From: JAGQLF01 sp964437465
Lineage (GTDB): Bacteria > Patescibacteriota > Dojkabacteria > J137
DNA: 59,933 bases
Assembly (NCBI GenBank): GCA_964437465.1
Contig: CAYTGI010000008.1
Coordinates: 1 to 59,933 of the forward strand
Direction of reading: 5' to 3'
Part shown: positions 7,579 through 16,442 of the stretch, in pieces
Numbering within the stretch: position 1 is the stretch's first letter
Layout of the letters: each line of letters starts with the position of its first letter
The notes under the pieces: generated by a model
What the model saw: the letters and a program-made list of their open reading frames with translations, nothing else
What the model was told of the DNA's origin: nothing
Database searches by the model: none
Made by a program: the position numbers and the translations under genes

Positions 7579-8439
7579 ATGAGAAGGGTTATATTTCGAG
7601 AAAAAAAATTTATGAATACTATTATAGCTATCACAGTTATTCAAGATAATGTAGGGACTATTGAGATTAATGAAGCTCTAGAAGATGCATTTTTTCAGTT
7701 TGAAAAAGTTGTTGAAAAATATACCAGATTTAACAATACAAGCGAGCTTGCTAAGCTGAATAAATCTAACTCGCCTTACAGAGTAAGTAAAGAATTTTTT
7801 GAGCTTATAGAATTTATGCTTTCAATGTCAAAAAGAACGAATGGAGCATTTGATCCCACAATTATTGACTTTTTAGAAGTGTATGGGTATGACAAAGATT
7901 ACGATTTTAGCAAATTGGACAATCCAAATTTGGATAGTTTCGTAAAAAATGTAAAAGAAAAAAGAGGCTACTGGGACCAGATTAAACTAGATAAGGATAA
8001 TTCTACAATACACCTTCCCCAAAATACGAAAATTGATTTAGGCTCAGTTGGCAAAGGTTTTGCTATTGACCTAGCATTTAACACTTTAGAAAAGGTTTCA
8101 AATAATTTTCTTATTAATGCTGGAGGAGATATTAGAGCAAAAGGTAAGAACTATGAAAACCGATGGTGGACTATTAACTTAAAAGGGAAAGATGGCTCAA
8201 ATGGAGCTATTGAACTTAAAAATCAATCGTTAAGTAGCTCAGGCTCATGGGCTCGTAAAGTTAAACAGTTTCATCACCTTATAGATCCAAGTACTGGAAA
8301 ACCTGCAGAAAAAAAATATTCAACTGTTTTTACTCTGGGTAAAAACTCATTAATTACAGATGCCTGGGCAACTGCACTTTTTATCTTAGGAGAAGAAACT
8401 GAAGAATCTAAAAAGGATGTATTAGCTCTTTTCGTCTAA
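7579..8439 (+). CDS. apbE: ApbE-like FAD:protein FMN transferase, without export signal
   Basis: ApbE enzymes transfer FMN from FAD to a Thr/Ser of target flavoproteins, using Mg. The family core is present: the RFNNTSELAKLN segment, GAFDPTI, KIDLGSVGKGFAIDLA, FLINAGGDIRAKG, HHLIDPSTGKPA (His233, Asp236) and DAWATALFILG (Asp261, Thr265), the last holding Mg ligands. At 286 residues it is a little short. The usual lipoprotein or signal sequence is missing, so the enzyme should act in the cytoplasm. The start at ATG 7579 is preferred; a TTG at 7564 would add five residues. It diverges from the FMN-binding protein gene and overlaps the convergent gene by 18 nt. Confidence 0.88.
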   Translation: MRRVIFREKKFMNTIIAITVIQDNVGTIEINEALEDAFFQFEKVVEKYTRFNNTSELAKLNKSNSPYRVSKEFFELIEFMLSMSKRTNGAFDPTIIDFLEVYGYDKDYDFSKLDNPNLDSFVKNVKEKRGYWDQIKLDKDNSTIHLPQNTKIDLGSVGKGFAIDLAFNTLEKVSNNFLINAGGDIRAKGKNYENRWWTINLKGKDGSNGAIELKNQSLSSSGSWARKVKQFHHLIDPSTGKPAEKKYSTVFTLGKNSLITDAWATALFILGEETEESKKDVLALFV

Positions 8440-8949
8440 TATTTCTTTTTTATTTACTAAACCCATAAGTGGTTCTTTTAGAACTATAGTAAATAAAATT
8501 TCACCAATAATTAGTATTCCAAGTGAAATATAAATTTCGTCTTGTGGAGAGTTTTTAAGTCTTAAATAAAAAAAGATAATAAGCATAGATGCGAAAATAA
8601 ATCCTCGTCTACATGCATCAAACAAAGAAGCATTTTCATAAAACTCTTTAAAAAATATCTTATCAATAAAAAAATGAATTGTTCCCACTAAAAAAGTAAT
8701 TCCAAGAGTTAATAAGAATACCCCGGTATATGTATTGGGAGAAATATAATCAAATATACGACCTTCTTCAATAATTTGATTTATAGATGTTAGAACCCCA
8801 TTAAAGTCTTCATCTTCAACTTCTTGTTCAATAACAAATTCTTGAAGTTTATCTATGGAAAGAGGTGGGTTTAAGTACATAAAAAATATAGCCATTCCAA
8901 AGAAAGCTATACTCAAAGTTGAAAGTATTGTAATTGTTCTTATAAACAT
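8422..8949 (-). CDS. Hypothetical four-helix membrane protein (175 aa)
   Basis: Not recognised. Four hydrophobic segments are visible, at about residues 5-27, 73-95, 114-132 and 138-160. A polar, acidic loop (about 30-65, with VEDEDFNG) separates the first two and probably faces one side of the membrane. The 3' end overlaps apbE by 18 nt tail to tail. It diverges from the single-pass protein gene at 8992 across a 42-bp region that must hold promoters for both. Confidence 0.65.
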   Translation of the reverse strand: MFIRTITILSTLSIAFFGMAIFFMYLNPPLSIDKLQEFVIEQEVEDEDFNGVLTSINQIIEEGRIFDYISPNTYTGVFLLTLGITFLVGTIHFFIDKIFFKEFYENASLFDACRRGFIFASMLIIFFYLRLKNSPQDEIYISLGILIIGEILFTIVLKEPLMGLVNKKEILDEKS

Positions 8950-8976
8950 AAATCTAGTTTTTTGCTTTATTTACAA

Positions 8977-8985
8977 TGATATACT
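8977..8985 (+). promoter_or_regulatory. Extended -10 (TGATATACT) of the gene at 8992
   Basis: TG-n-TATACT with 6 nt before the ATG at 8992, predicting a leaderless transcript for the 217-aa gene and holA. Confidence 0.6.
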
Positions 8986-8991
8986 TAAGAA

Positions 8992-9645
8992 ATGGAAGAA
9001 GACAATTCAAAAAAACAAGGTATCTCCTGCAGATCGTTAAGCTGCTTTATTTTAATCATTCTATCAGTTTGTTTTTTAAGTGTTTTCTTTATTATCTTTT
9101 CAAAGCCACCTGCAATTTGGGAAATAATAGTTGATTACAATAATAAGGACGGAGGACTAAATTATGAATTAGAAATTACAAAAGAGGAAGCTCAAGAACT
9201 AATTGAATCACAGATCGATGAGATTGGTGAAAATGTAATTGAAATTCCTGAAGATTACGTATCAGTTTTAGCAAGAGACAGTTTTTCTGAGTTAAAAAAT
9301 CTTACTGTTGATATGGAAGAAGATAAAATGAAGTTATATTGGTCAATTGAGCAGATCGAAACCCCAAAGCCTTTAATAGGATATGCTGAAATAAGAAAAA
9401 ATATTGATAACGAACTCTATGTAGAACAGCTAGGTACTCCAAGGTTTAGACTACCTAGAGCTTTGAATAATTCTTTATCGACTGCAGCATTAGCTGTATT
9501 TAGCTTTGGAGAAGAAAAGGCTGAAAATAACAATCTTTTATACAAAATACTTTCAGCTGATGATTCAGTTCAAATTAATGATGTAAACTTCAAAGAAGAT
9601 GTTTTAGAAATAATAATTAATGTAGAAGTGAGACTATATGATTAA
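8992..9645 (+). CDS. Hypothetical single-pass membrane protein (217 aa)
   Basis: No family is recognised. A short cytoplasmic N-terminus (about 18 residues with two Cys) precedes one strong membrane helix at about 19-37; the remaining 180 residues, acidic and mixed alpha/beta, should lie outside the membrane. An extended -10 promoter lies 6 nt before the ATG. The stop overlaps the start of holA by 8 nt, so the two are translationally coupled. Confidence 0.7.
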   Translation: MEEDNSKKQGISCRSLSCFILIILSVCFLSVFFIIFSKPPAIWEIIVDYNNKDGGLNYELEITKEEAQELIESQIDEIGENVIEIPEDYVSVLARDSFSELKNLTVDMEEDKMKLYWSIEQIETPKPLIGYAEIRKNIDNELYVEQLGTPRFRLPRALNNSLSTAALAVFSFGEEKAENNNLLYKILSADDSVQINDVNFKEDVLEIIINVEVRLYD

Positions 9646-10579
9646 AGTTTTTTCTGGAACAGACACTTACGAAAGCTTTATTGCCGCTGTAAGTGAGGCG
9701 AAAAAAATAGCAAAAAAAGAATCTGCTACAATCTCGTATATTAACGGGGATGAATTAAATTCTATCGAAGAAATTTTTGCAAAGACTGAAGGAATCGGCT
9801 TATTTAATGATAAATCAATTTTCATAGTAAAAAGACTTTTCACAAAAGCTTCAGTTGAAGAAGAGTTCACTCAAAACTTTGAAAGATTAGATAAAGATGA
9901 CCTTATAATTTGGATTCCAGAGAAGATCGATTCAAGAAAAAAATTTGCAAAACTACTTAAGAAAGAGAAAAGGTTAAATATTTACGATGAAGGTAAAAGC
10001 TGGCAGATAGAGAAGTGGCTTGAAAACTATCTAAAAAAATTCAGTTTTAAATTAACAAAAGATCAGATAATTTTTCTTCTTCAAATTTCTGAAAATAATA
10101 AATGGTTAATAAGATCCGAACTGAATAAAATAGATATCTATTGTAAGAAAAACGAAAAAAATGAACTCACTAAAGAGGAACTAAATAAGATAACAGGTGC
10201 TGAGAGTTCAGGAAATATTTGGGAATTTCTGAATTTCTTTAGTTCAAAAAGTACTACAAAAGCGAAACAAGAGTTAAACAAAATACTCAGATATAGTGAC
10301 CTTTCACAATATGTAATCTCAATGCTAAATAGAGAACTTCAAATGCTTCTTGATGTAAAATGTATAAAGGAAGAAAATGGAGAATTGAAGCTTTTAAAAT
10401 TACACCCTTTTGTTTTGCAAAAAGCTGTTAAGAATTCTGAGAATTTTTCACTTGATGAGATAGAAAAACTATCAAATAGTCTTTTTAATCTTGACTTATC
10501 AATAAAAAATGGTGAAATAAATAGTTCTATTGGATTAAACTTATATTTAGATGGTCTTAATAAAAAATACTTTTTCTAA
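9638..10579 (+). CDS. holA: DNA polymerase III delta subunit
   Basis: HolA is the wrench subunit of the clamp loader that opens the DnaN ring. The 313-residue protein shows the divergent delta-subunit plan: an N-terminal AAA-like fold opening with IKVFSGTDTYESFIAA in place of a P-loop, the FNDKSIFIVKRLF and DDLIIWIP strands, the helical lid with ENNKWLIRSELNKI, and a C-terminal collar with SGNIWEFLNFFSSK and a final LDLSIKNGEIN helix. Length and composition fit. It overlaps the upstream gene by 8 nt, and the next gene starts 29 nt before its stop. Confidence 0.85.
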   Translation: MIKVFSGTDTYESFIAAVSEAKKIAKKESATISYINGDELNSIEEIFAKTEGIGLFNDKSIFIVKRLFTKASVEEEFTQNFERLDKDDLIIWIPEKIDSRKKFAKLLKKEKRLNIYDEGKSWQIEKWLENYLKKFSFKLTKDQIIFLLQISENNKWLIRSELNKIDIYCKKNEKNELTKEELNKITGAESSGNIWEFLNFFSSKSTTKAKQELNKILRYSDLSQYVISMLNRELQMLLDVKCIKEENGELKLLKLHPFVLQKAVKNSENFSLDEIEKLSNSLFNLDLSIKNGEINSSIGLNLYLDGLNKKYFF

Positions 10580-11777
10580 AATCATAATTGGAATGGTCTT
10601 AATCATTGCGTTAAGCAATGTTGTGAATGCCCAAGATTTTGACTTAATAACTCCAGAAGAAGTTAATCTAGATATCTCAAAAACACGAATTGACGATAAC
10701 TACAGCCTGCCGACTAGAATAGTCATTACCCCTGTTCATTCTGAAACAGAAATTGCAGGACTAGATGCTGATGAGATGTATAGAGGAATTTATTTCTATA
10801 CAGTTGAGATGCTAGGTTTTAATGATATTCCATACCATTACCTTGTTTCTGAGGACGGAGAGCTTTATAAAGGAAACCAGGGTGGTGATGAAAGAAGACT
10901 AAGGATTAGTGGTATTGGTGACAATGTAGTTTTGATTGGCTATATGACTAGTAAGAGTTCTGCTCGTTTCACAACTGAAGCAAAAGATTCTTTAAAAAAC
11001 CTTGTTACTAATATTTCTAATGTAAATGGTATAAATCCACTTGAAAGAGTAGAGGTTACAGGAGTCAAATTTAATAGAGATGTAGAATCTAGAACTGTTA
11101 CACTTGAGAAAAAAGATTTATTTGGAACTTGGCAAACTGATCTTACTGAAATTACGAACTTTGCTTCTTTACAATATAATCCTCAGGGACGAACCTACCA
11201 AATCGCTGTTAACAACGTGATAATTCCAGATTCTGAAGTTACACCAGGAACAGAAGTAGTAGTGTCTTTAGATATTTCGAATCTTGGTCAATTCGGAATT
11301 TATGGAGGAACAGAAAATGAATTATTATTAACAAAGGTTGGAGAAGGTTCAAGTGCATTCTTTTTAAATAACGAATGGGTAAGTACGACCCAAGTGCCTA
11401 TTATGTCTGAAGATGAATATCTTCTACCTTTTAATAACAGTATCTATGATGTAAGAGTTAAAGCTCCGATTTTCGTCGGGCAGATAACTGAAACATTTGA
11501 AATATTCACTATATCTGGTCAGAAAATAAACACAGAACCTATAACAATTACCCTAAACATTGCCAGAACAGACAGACCAATAGTTCAGATTCAAAATACT
11601 GAGACTGGAGTTCTAAATGTTAGATCCGAACCTTCAAGTGTTGCTCAATCATTTACACAAGTTTCTGCAGGTCAAAGATTTTTCAAAGTCGGAGACGCTG
11701 GAAATGGTTGGATTCAAATAGAACTTGAAGATGGATCAAGAGGTTGGATAGCCAGTTGGTATGCCCAAGAAATATAA
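10551..11777 (+). CDS. Exported PGRP/amidase-2-like protein with C-terminal SH3b domain
   Basis: Residues 1-27 form a signal peptide or membrane anchor ending at VVNA|QD. Residues about 50-200 resemble the peptidoglycan-recognition/N-acetylmuramoyl-L-alanine amidase fold: FNDIPYHYLVSEDGELYKG corresponds to the DxxYHFLIxxxGxxYEGR core. The distal zinc ligands (HRD...C in active amidases) read KFNRDVESRTV here, so metal binding and catalysis are doubtful and wall binding is more likely. A beta-rich middle region follows. Residues about 345-408 are a bacterial SH3 domain (VLNVRSEPS, WIQIELEDGSRGWI). The ATG at 10551 lies inside holA; it gives the complete signal peptide. Confidence 0.72.
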   Translation: MVLIKNTFSKIIIGMVLIIALSNVVNAQDFDLITPEEVNLDISKTRIDDNYSLPTRIVITPVHSETEIAGLDADEMYRGIYFYTVEMLGFNDIPYHYLVSEDGELYKGNQGGDERRLRISGIGDNVVLIGYMTSKSSARFTTEAKDSLKNLVTNISNVNGINPLERVEVTGVKFNRDVESRTVTLEKKDLFGTWQTDLTEITNFASLQYNPQGRTYQIAVNNVIIPDSEVTPGTEVVVSLDISNLGQFGIYGGTENELLLTKVGEGSSAFFLNNEWVSTTQVPIMSEDEYLLPFNNSIYDVRVKAPIFVGQITETFEIFTISGQKINTEPITITLNIARTDRPIVQIQNTETGVLNVRSEPSSVAQSFTQVSAGQRFFKVGDAGNGWIQIELEDGSRGWIASWYAQEI

Positions 11778-11832
11778 TAGAATTGATTCTTTTCCTAATA
11801 GGCTTTAGTATAAAGCAGATATATTTTTATAA

Positions 11833-14800
11833 ATGAAAAAGAAAAAATTCTTGCTTATAGGTTTAATTTCAATTTTATTAGTTTTACTACTTTCTGGAGT
11901 ATTTTTATTGAATAATCCTTCTGTTGACAATCTTCGTGTTACTAATATTTCATCAAATTCCGCTACGATTTCTTGGGAGACAGAGGATGATGTTGTTGGA
12001 AAAGTTTTAGTTAAAAGAAATAATACATGGACTCCTATTGATGGATTAATTAATTCTGGTGAGGAACATTATGATGACAGAGATATTGAATTAAATTCAG
12101 AAGGTGAATACGTAAAAAAAGAATTTAATGGAAGAACTATTCACCACGTAACAGTAAGAAAATTAAACCCAGAACAAGAATATTTCTTTAGAGTAGATAC
12201 CGGAAGTAAGATCGTAGACGCAGAAATAAATAGCTTTACAACAGCTCCTGTTCAAGAGTCATTTCCTAGTCCAAAAACAATCGTTGGAAAAGCAGCCCTA
12301 ATAAATGGCGCTGCTCCAACAAACGGAGTTGTTTACTACCAAGTTATTGGAACTAATCCTGAAGATGTTCAATCACAGCCGATTTCTCCAACTGGGACCT
12401 TTTCATTAGATATATCAACACAATTACAAAAATTGGAACCAGATAATGGAGAAATACCTGTAAATATTGATTCTCCAGAAGTAACAATAGATATAATTTC
12501 AGATAGTGGATCAATTAAATTAGACTATACTTTCCCAGCTGATTTGACAGAAGCATTTGCAGATATAGGTACTTTAGTATTAGAACCTATTGATGAATCT
12601 TTAATAAATGATATTTCTGTTTCTGATGAGCAAGAATGCGTTTGGTCTTGCAATGGTGCATGTGCATATCCACCAGATGTAAAAAACTTTAATGATGCTC
12701 ATAATGGAAATGGATATTGTAATTGGATGTACGAAGCTGGATGCGGTGCTTGTGCTCCTGAAGAGGAAACTCACAATAATGATAATGGAGGTTCTAGTGG
12801 TGGACAACCAGCTACTGGAGGTGGTGGCGGCGGAGCATGTATTCAGCCAGGAGAGAGTAAAAGTAATTGGAGCGATTGCGATCAGTCTTGTGGAATGAGT
12901 GCTTGTGATGGTAATGGACCTCTACAGTGCTATAGAACTAGTGCAGGAGATAAATGTTTAACTGATGAATCATACAATGCATTAATTAGTGGAGGTAATG
13001 ACAATAGTGGAAATACAGGAGGTTCTGGTGAGACTGGGGGAAATGGAACAGGAGGAAATGAAGGGTCAGGAGGAGGGACTTCTACAGGGCCTTCTTGTGC
13101 TCAGCAATGTCTCCAACAACTAGAAGACGGAACAGGGGGAGATATAGGGACTGCACAGTGTCAAAGAAATTGTGAAGCTGCAGGTGGTGGTGGAACTGCT
13201 CCAAGCACAACTAGATGCTGGTACATAAACGGATCAGCTTGCACCATAAAGACAGTATTTAATAGAGATTGTAGAACAAGCGAAGGGGAATACCCTATGT
13301 CCCAAAGTAATCGATGTTCAAGAGATGCTAGGGCAGCAACTGAAGTGGAGCCAAGACCTGCATGTAATGGCTTTTGGGTTGTTGGAAACTCTTGTAATAA
13401 TCCTAATGCAGGAGTAATCCAGAATTATACAAATTCTGAAGGCCTCCTTGAGGTATGTTGTAGAACTAATTCTTCCGGTGGCGGAGATGATCAGGGTAAT
13501 AACTCAGATGAGGGAATGGAAAATCAAAGACCAGCTTGTAATGGATATTGGGTTGTTGGAAACTCTTGTAATAACCCTAATGCAGGAGTAATTCAATCTT
13601 TTACGAATTCAAATGGCCAAGGAGAGGTTTGTTGTAGAACTAATCCTTCAGATGGAGGGAGTAGTCAAGGAGGCAATCAAGATAATAATGAGCCAGAAGT
13701 AACAGTTCCTAGAAATAGAACCTGTTTTGTTGAAGACGAAGATTCACTAGAGGGAAGCTGTTTTAGTGTAAATGAAAGTGAGCTAGATCAGTACGGAGAA
13801 AGCCAATGTATGCTAGATCAACGAGTTTGTATTAATATTGCAAACGCTAATGCTGCAAGAAGGAGACAGGCTCAAGGGGAAGAAGAAGAGGTTCCCTTAT
13901 TGCCCTCTGAAGAAAATGCAGGAGACGATGAGGATACAGATGGAGGTGGAGCACAGAATTCTAATACATGTAGGGATAATGCCGGAGTTGCAAGCTGTCA
14001 AGGTGAAGCTGTTGGTCACACATATGAATCTAATGGAGAAACTTTTGAATGTTATATTTATCAACCAGAAAACCCAACTTATAACTATTGTCTAGGAAGC
14101 CTGATTAGTGAAAGTAATATTAGTCCAGGAGATGAAGAAGAAGATACTTCTGAAGAAACAGATGGAGAGACTTTGGGTCCTTGTAACAGTGATGATGTTT
14201 GCCAATCTGTTCCAAGAAGGGATGATGCGACTTGTTTAAATGGAACAATACCTTCTGTTTGTTGTCCTCCAAACAATAGAATTAGTTTTATAGGTAGTGA
14301 TGTTTTTTGTGCTCCAATTCCTGAAGAAGAACCAATAACACAAACTCAGTCCCAAATAACCTGCAATAGTGGCGATATAGTTGAAGCTAATAGAAGTCAA
14401 TGTACAGCATTTTTTGGAAGTAATAATGCCGATTATGCTGAATTTGAAGTTAACGGAAACTCTGTAACTTGTGTATTTTTTAATGCAGATGGAAATGAGG
14501 TTGGAAGACAAACTATTGTTTTTAGAGGATGTAATAATGAAGGCTTTAGTAGAAATAATACCAATTACTCTCCGTTTAATTTTGTAGTGCCTAAAGTCTC
14601 AGCTCAAACTGATGATGATCCACCTGCTCCTGAGATAATTGACCCAACCCTTCTACAAAAAGGCCTATATGTAGTTGAAGTTCCAGGATACGAGACTGCT
14701 GAATTCGAGATCTTCTACGATAATATCCGAGTTAGTTATTTTGAGGACCAGAATGCAGATGGAATAAAACAAGCTAATGAGCCAAACTTAGATCCAAATA

Positions 14801-15387
14801 TTTATGAAATTAAATTATCTCAAACTGCTTCAATAGCAACTAGAGAGCTTAGTAGAGGATGGAATCTTCTAGGATTTGAAATTTTTTCCGAAGAGTATGA
14901 TTCTGCAGCAGAACTAATCTCCTATCTAGCTGATCAAGGAATTTTTGTAGAACAGATATCTCAGTATGACAGCGGTAACTGGATTCACTTTATTCAAACA
15001 ACTAACTCAGTAGGTCAACCAGAAGTATACGGAGCTAGTTTTAACTTGGTTCCTGGTAAAAGCTATTTTGTAAGATCATTAAGTACTGGGACCGCAGCTT
15101 TCAAGGGACAAGAATTCACAAGTTCAGTACCAATAAAACTTAATACGGGATGGAACTTAGTAAGTATCCAATCTGCAGTTAACTATACAGCGCAAACAGT
15201 ATTACAATTGTGTGGTGCTAATAGTATTTTCTGTACAAATGTAAGTCAATGGATTGACGGTGCTGGCTATTATGACTCCTATGAATCTGTTGATGGAACT
15301 TCATTTGGAAATAATTTTATTATATATGAAAATAGAGGCTACTTTATTAAAGTAGAAAGCGATGGATCATTCACTATTAATCCTTAA
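11833..15387 (+). CDS. Large exported Cys-rich surface protein with fn3-like domain (1184 aa)
   Basis: A Lys-rich start and hydrophobic helix (about 6-26) anchor or export the protein. Residues about 33-135 form a fibronectin-III/purple acid phosphatase N-like sandwich (NSATISWETED, LNPEQEYFFRVDTG). A central region from about 270 to 940 is rich in Cys and in Gly/Asn/Ser linkers and includes two near-identical 39-residue Cys units at about 508-546 and 566-604. The last 250 residues hold two GWNL-type repeats (SRGWNLLGFE, NTGWNLVSIQ), a module common at the ends of secreted proteins in this kind of genome. There is no C-terminal membrane helix or sorting signal. The gene next to it, only 2 nt away, also has an fn3 domain. 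Function is unknown; adhesion or wall structure is an inference. Confidence 0.8.
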   Translation: MKKKKFLLIGLISILLVLLLSGVFLLNNPSVDNLRVTNISSNSATISWETEDDVVGKVLVKRNNTWTPIDGLINSGEEHYDDRDIELNSEGEYVKKEFNGRTIHHVTVRKLNPEQEYFFRVDTGSKIVDAEINSFTTAPVQESFPSPKTIVGKAALINGAAPTNGVVYYQVIGTNPEDVQSQPISPTGTFSLDISTQLQKLEPDNGEIPVNIDSPEVTIDIISDSGSIKLDYTFPADLTEAFADIGTLVLEPIDESLINDISVSDEQECVWSCNGACAYPPDVKNFNDAHNGNGYCNWMYEAGCGACAPEEETHNNDNGGSSGGQPATGGGGGGACIQPGESKSNWSDCDQSCGMSACDGNGPLQCYRTSAGDKCLTDESYNALISGGNDNSGNTGGSGETGGNGTGGNEGSGGGTSTGPSCAQQCLQQLEDGTGGDIGTAQCQRNCEAAGGGGTAPSTTRCWYINGSACTIKTVFNRDCRTSEGEYPMSQSNRCSRDARAATEVEPRPACNGFWVVGNSCNNPNAGVIQNYTNSEGLLEVCCRTNSSGGGDDQGNNSDEGMENQRPACNGYWVVGNSCNNPNAGVIQSFTNSNGQGEVCCRTNPSDGGSSQGGNQDNNEPEVTVPRNRTCFVEDEDSLEGSCFSVNESELDQYGESQCMLDQRVCINIANANAARRRQAQGEEEEVPLLPSEENAGDDEDTDGGGAQNSNTCRDNAGVASCQGEAVGHTYESNGETFECYIYQPENPTYNYCLGSLISESNISPGDEEEDTSEETDGETLGPCNSDDVCQSVPRRDDATCLNGTIPSVCCPPNNRISFIGSDVFCAPIPEEEPITQTQSQITCNSGDIVEANRSQCTAFFGSNNADYAEFEVNGNSVTCVFFNADGNEVGRQTIVFRGCNNEGFSRNNTNYSPFNFVVPKVSAQTDDDPPAPEIIDPTLLQKGLYVVEVPGYETAEFEIFYDNIRVSYFEDQNADGIKQANEPNLDPNIYEIKLSQTASIATRELSRGWNLLGFEIFSEEYDSAAELISYLADQGIFVEQISQYDSGNWIHFIQTTNSVGQPEVYGASFNLVPGKSYFVRSLSTGTAAFKGQEFTSSVPIKLNTGWNLVSIQSAVNYTAQTVLQLCGANSIFCTNVSQWIDGAGYYDSYESVDGTSFGNNFIIYENRGYFIKVESDGSFTINP
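13354..13644 (+). repeat. Two 117-bp direct repeats encoding Cys units
   Basis: Copies at 13354-13470 and 13528-13644, spaced 174 bp. Each encodes RPACNG.WVVGNSCNNPN and a closing EVCCRTN. The centres are almost identical at DNA level while the edges have diverged, which points to a fairly recent internal duplication. Confidence 0.85.
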
Positions 15388-15389
15388 CT

Positions 15390-16442
15390 ATGAGATTAAA
15401 AGAAAATGGGACAATCATACTAACTGTATTTTTTCTCATTCTGATTGCAATTTTAGGATTTATTAGTTTATATATTTTTTCTTTATCAGAAGATCAAGAC
15501 GATGTTGGGGTTTCTGATACTGAAGGTCCACCGCCAAAAGAGGTAATAATTAGTAATCTAACAAATTCATCTGCCACTATATCTTGGGTTACAGATACCC
15601 CTTCAATAGGTTATGTAAAATATGGAGAAAGTGTTTCCGAAATAGAATCAACTGCTAATGATGTTCAAGGGGATGGTGTAAACGCAAATCAAAATCTTCA
15701 CTATGTGAGATTAACAAGTTTAGACCCTGGTCAAGAATATTTTGTTGAGATATATAATAATGACACTGCTTTTAATAATGCAGGGGAGTTCTATAAATTT
15801 ACTACTTTTGAAAATAACGATATTTCAACACCAAATACATTAAGAGTATCTTTACCTTCAGGAACAACAAACGCAATAGTTTACGCTCATGCATCAAACG
15901 GAGGGAGTACTTCAACAGTTTCTTCATTAAGAGCTACCAATGAATCTGTTTTATTACAGTTGAATAATTTAAAAGACAAAGTTAATGGGGATGAATACAA
16001 TTTAGATGGTAATCTTATCAGGATTTTTGCTACTGCTACTGATGGAACTAGGTATGCAAGAGATATAGAAAAATTTGATGAGATTATCGCATTTAGCCAA
16101 GCAGATACAGTTGCTTCGTTCTATGATCCAAACGCAGTTATTGGAACAATTGTAGCAGAAGAACCTGAACCAATTCCTGAACCTGAGCCAGAACCTACTA
16201 CAGAACCTGTTCCAGATCCTGTTCCAACACCACAACCTCAACCAACTCCACAGCCTGTACCTCAGCCACAACCTACACTTCCTCCTGCAGGGGGAGAAGA
16301 ACCTAATGTCCCTGTAAATGATATTAACAATATCCCTGACACTGCAATTAGTAGTGAAATATTGTCTAGTTTTGGATCAATTTTAGGAGGGTTACTATTA
16401 GCTGCATTTGGATTAAGTTTTTGGAGAGAAAAAAAATCTTAG
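15390..16442 (+). CDS. fn3-domain surface protein with sortase-like sorting signal
   Basis: The 350-residue protein has an N-terminal hydrophobic helix (about 8-30), an fn3/purple acid phosphatase N-like domain (about 50-145; NSSATISWVTDTPS, LDPGQEYFVEIY), a second mixed region, a Pro/Glu/Gln-rich spacer (about 255-300), and a C-terminus that looks like a cell-wall sorting signal: IPDTA at 315-319, a hydrophobic stretch of about 20 residues, and the basic tail REKKS. IPDTA is a plausible variant of LPxTG/LPxTA. The spacer would span a wall. It lies 2 nt after the Cys-rich gene, so they are probably cotranscribed. It shares 4 nt (TTAG) with the convergent aminotransferase gene at the stop codons. 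Confidence 0.78.
   Translation: MRLKENGTIILTVFFLILIAILGFISLYIFSLSEDQDDVGVSDTEGPPPKEVIISNLTNSSATISWVTDTPSIGYVKYGESVSEIESTANDVQGDGVNANQNLHYVRLTSLDPGQEYFVEIYNNDTAFNNAGEFYKFTTFENNDISTPNTLRVSLPSGTTNAIVYAHASNGGSTSTVSSLRATNESVLLQLNNLKDKVNGDEYNLDGNLIRIFATATDGTRYARDIEKFDEIIAFSQADTVASFYDPNAVIGTIVAEEPEPIPEPEPEPTTEPVPDPVPTPQPQPTPQPVPQPQPTLPPAGGEEPNVPVNDINNIPDTAISSEILSSFGSILGGLLLAAFGLSFWREKKS

Noticed and set aside
7542..7634. Longer N-terminus for the FMN-binding protein
   Set aside because: The extra residues are hydrophobic, unlike the family, and overlap the divergent apbE gene.
12601..12807. Minus-strand frame within the Cys-rich gene
   Set aside because: Low-complexity shadow of Gly/Asn-rich codons with no start signal or family similarity.
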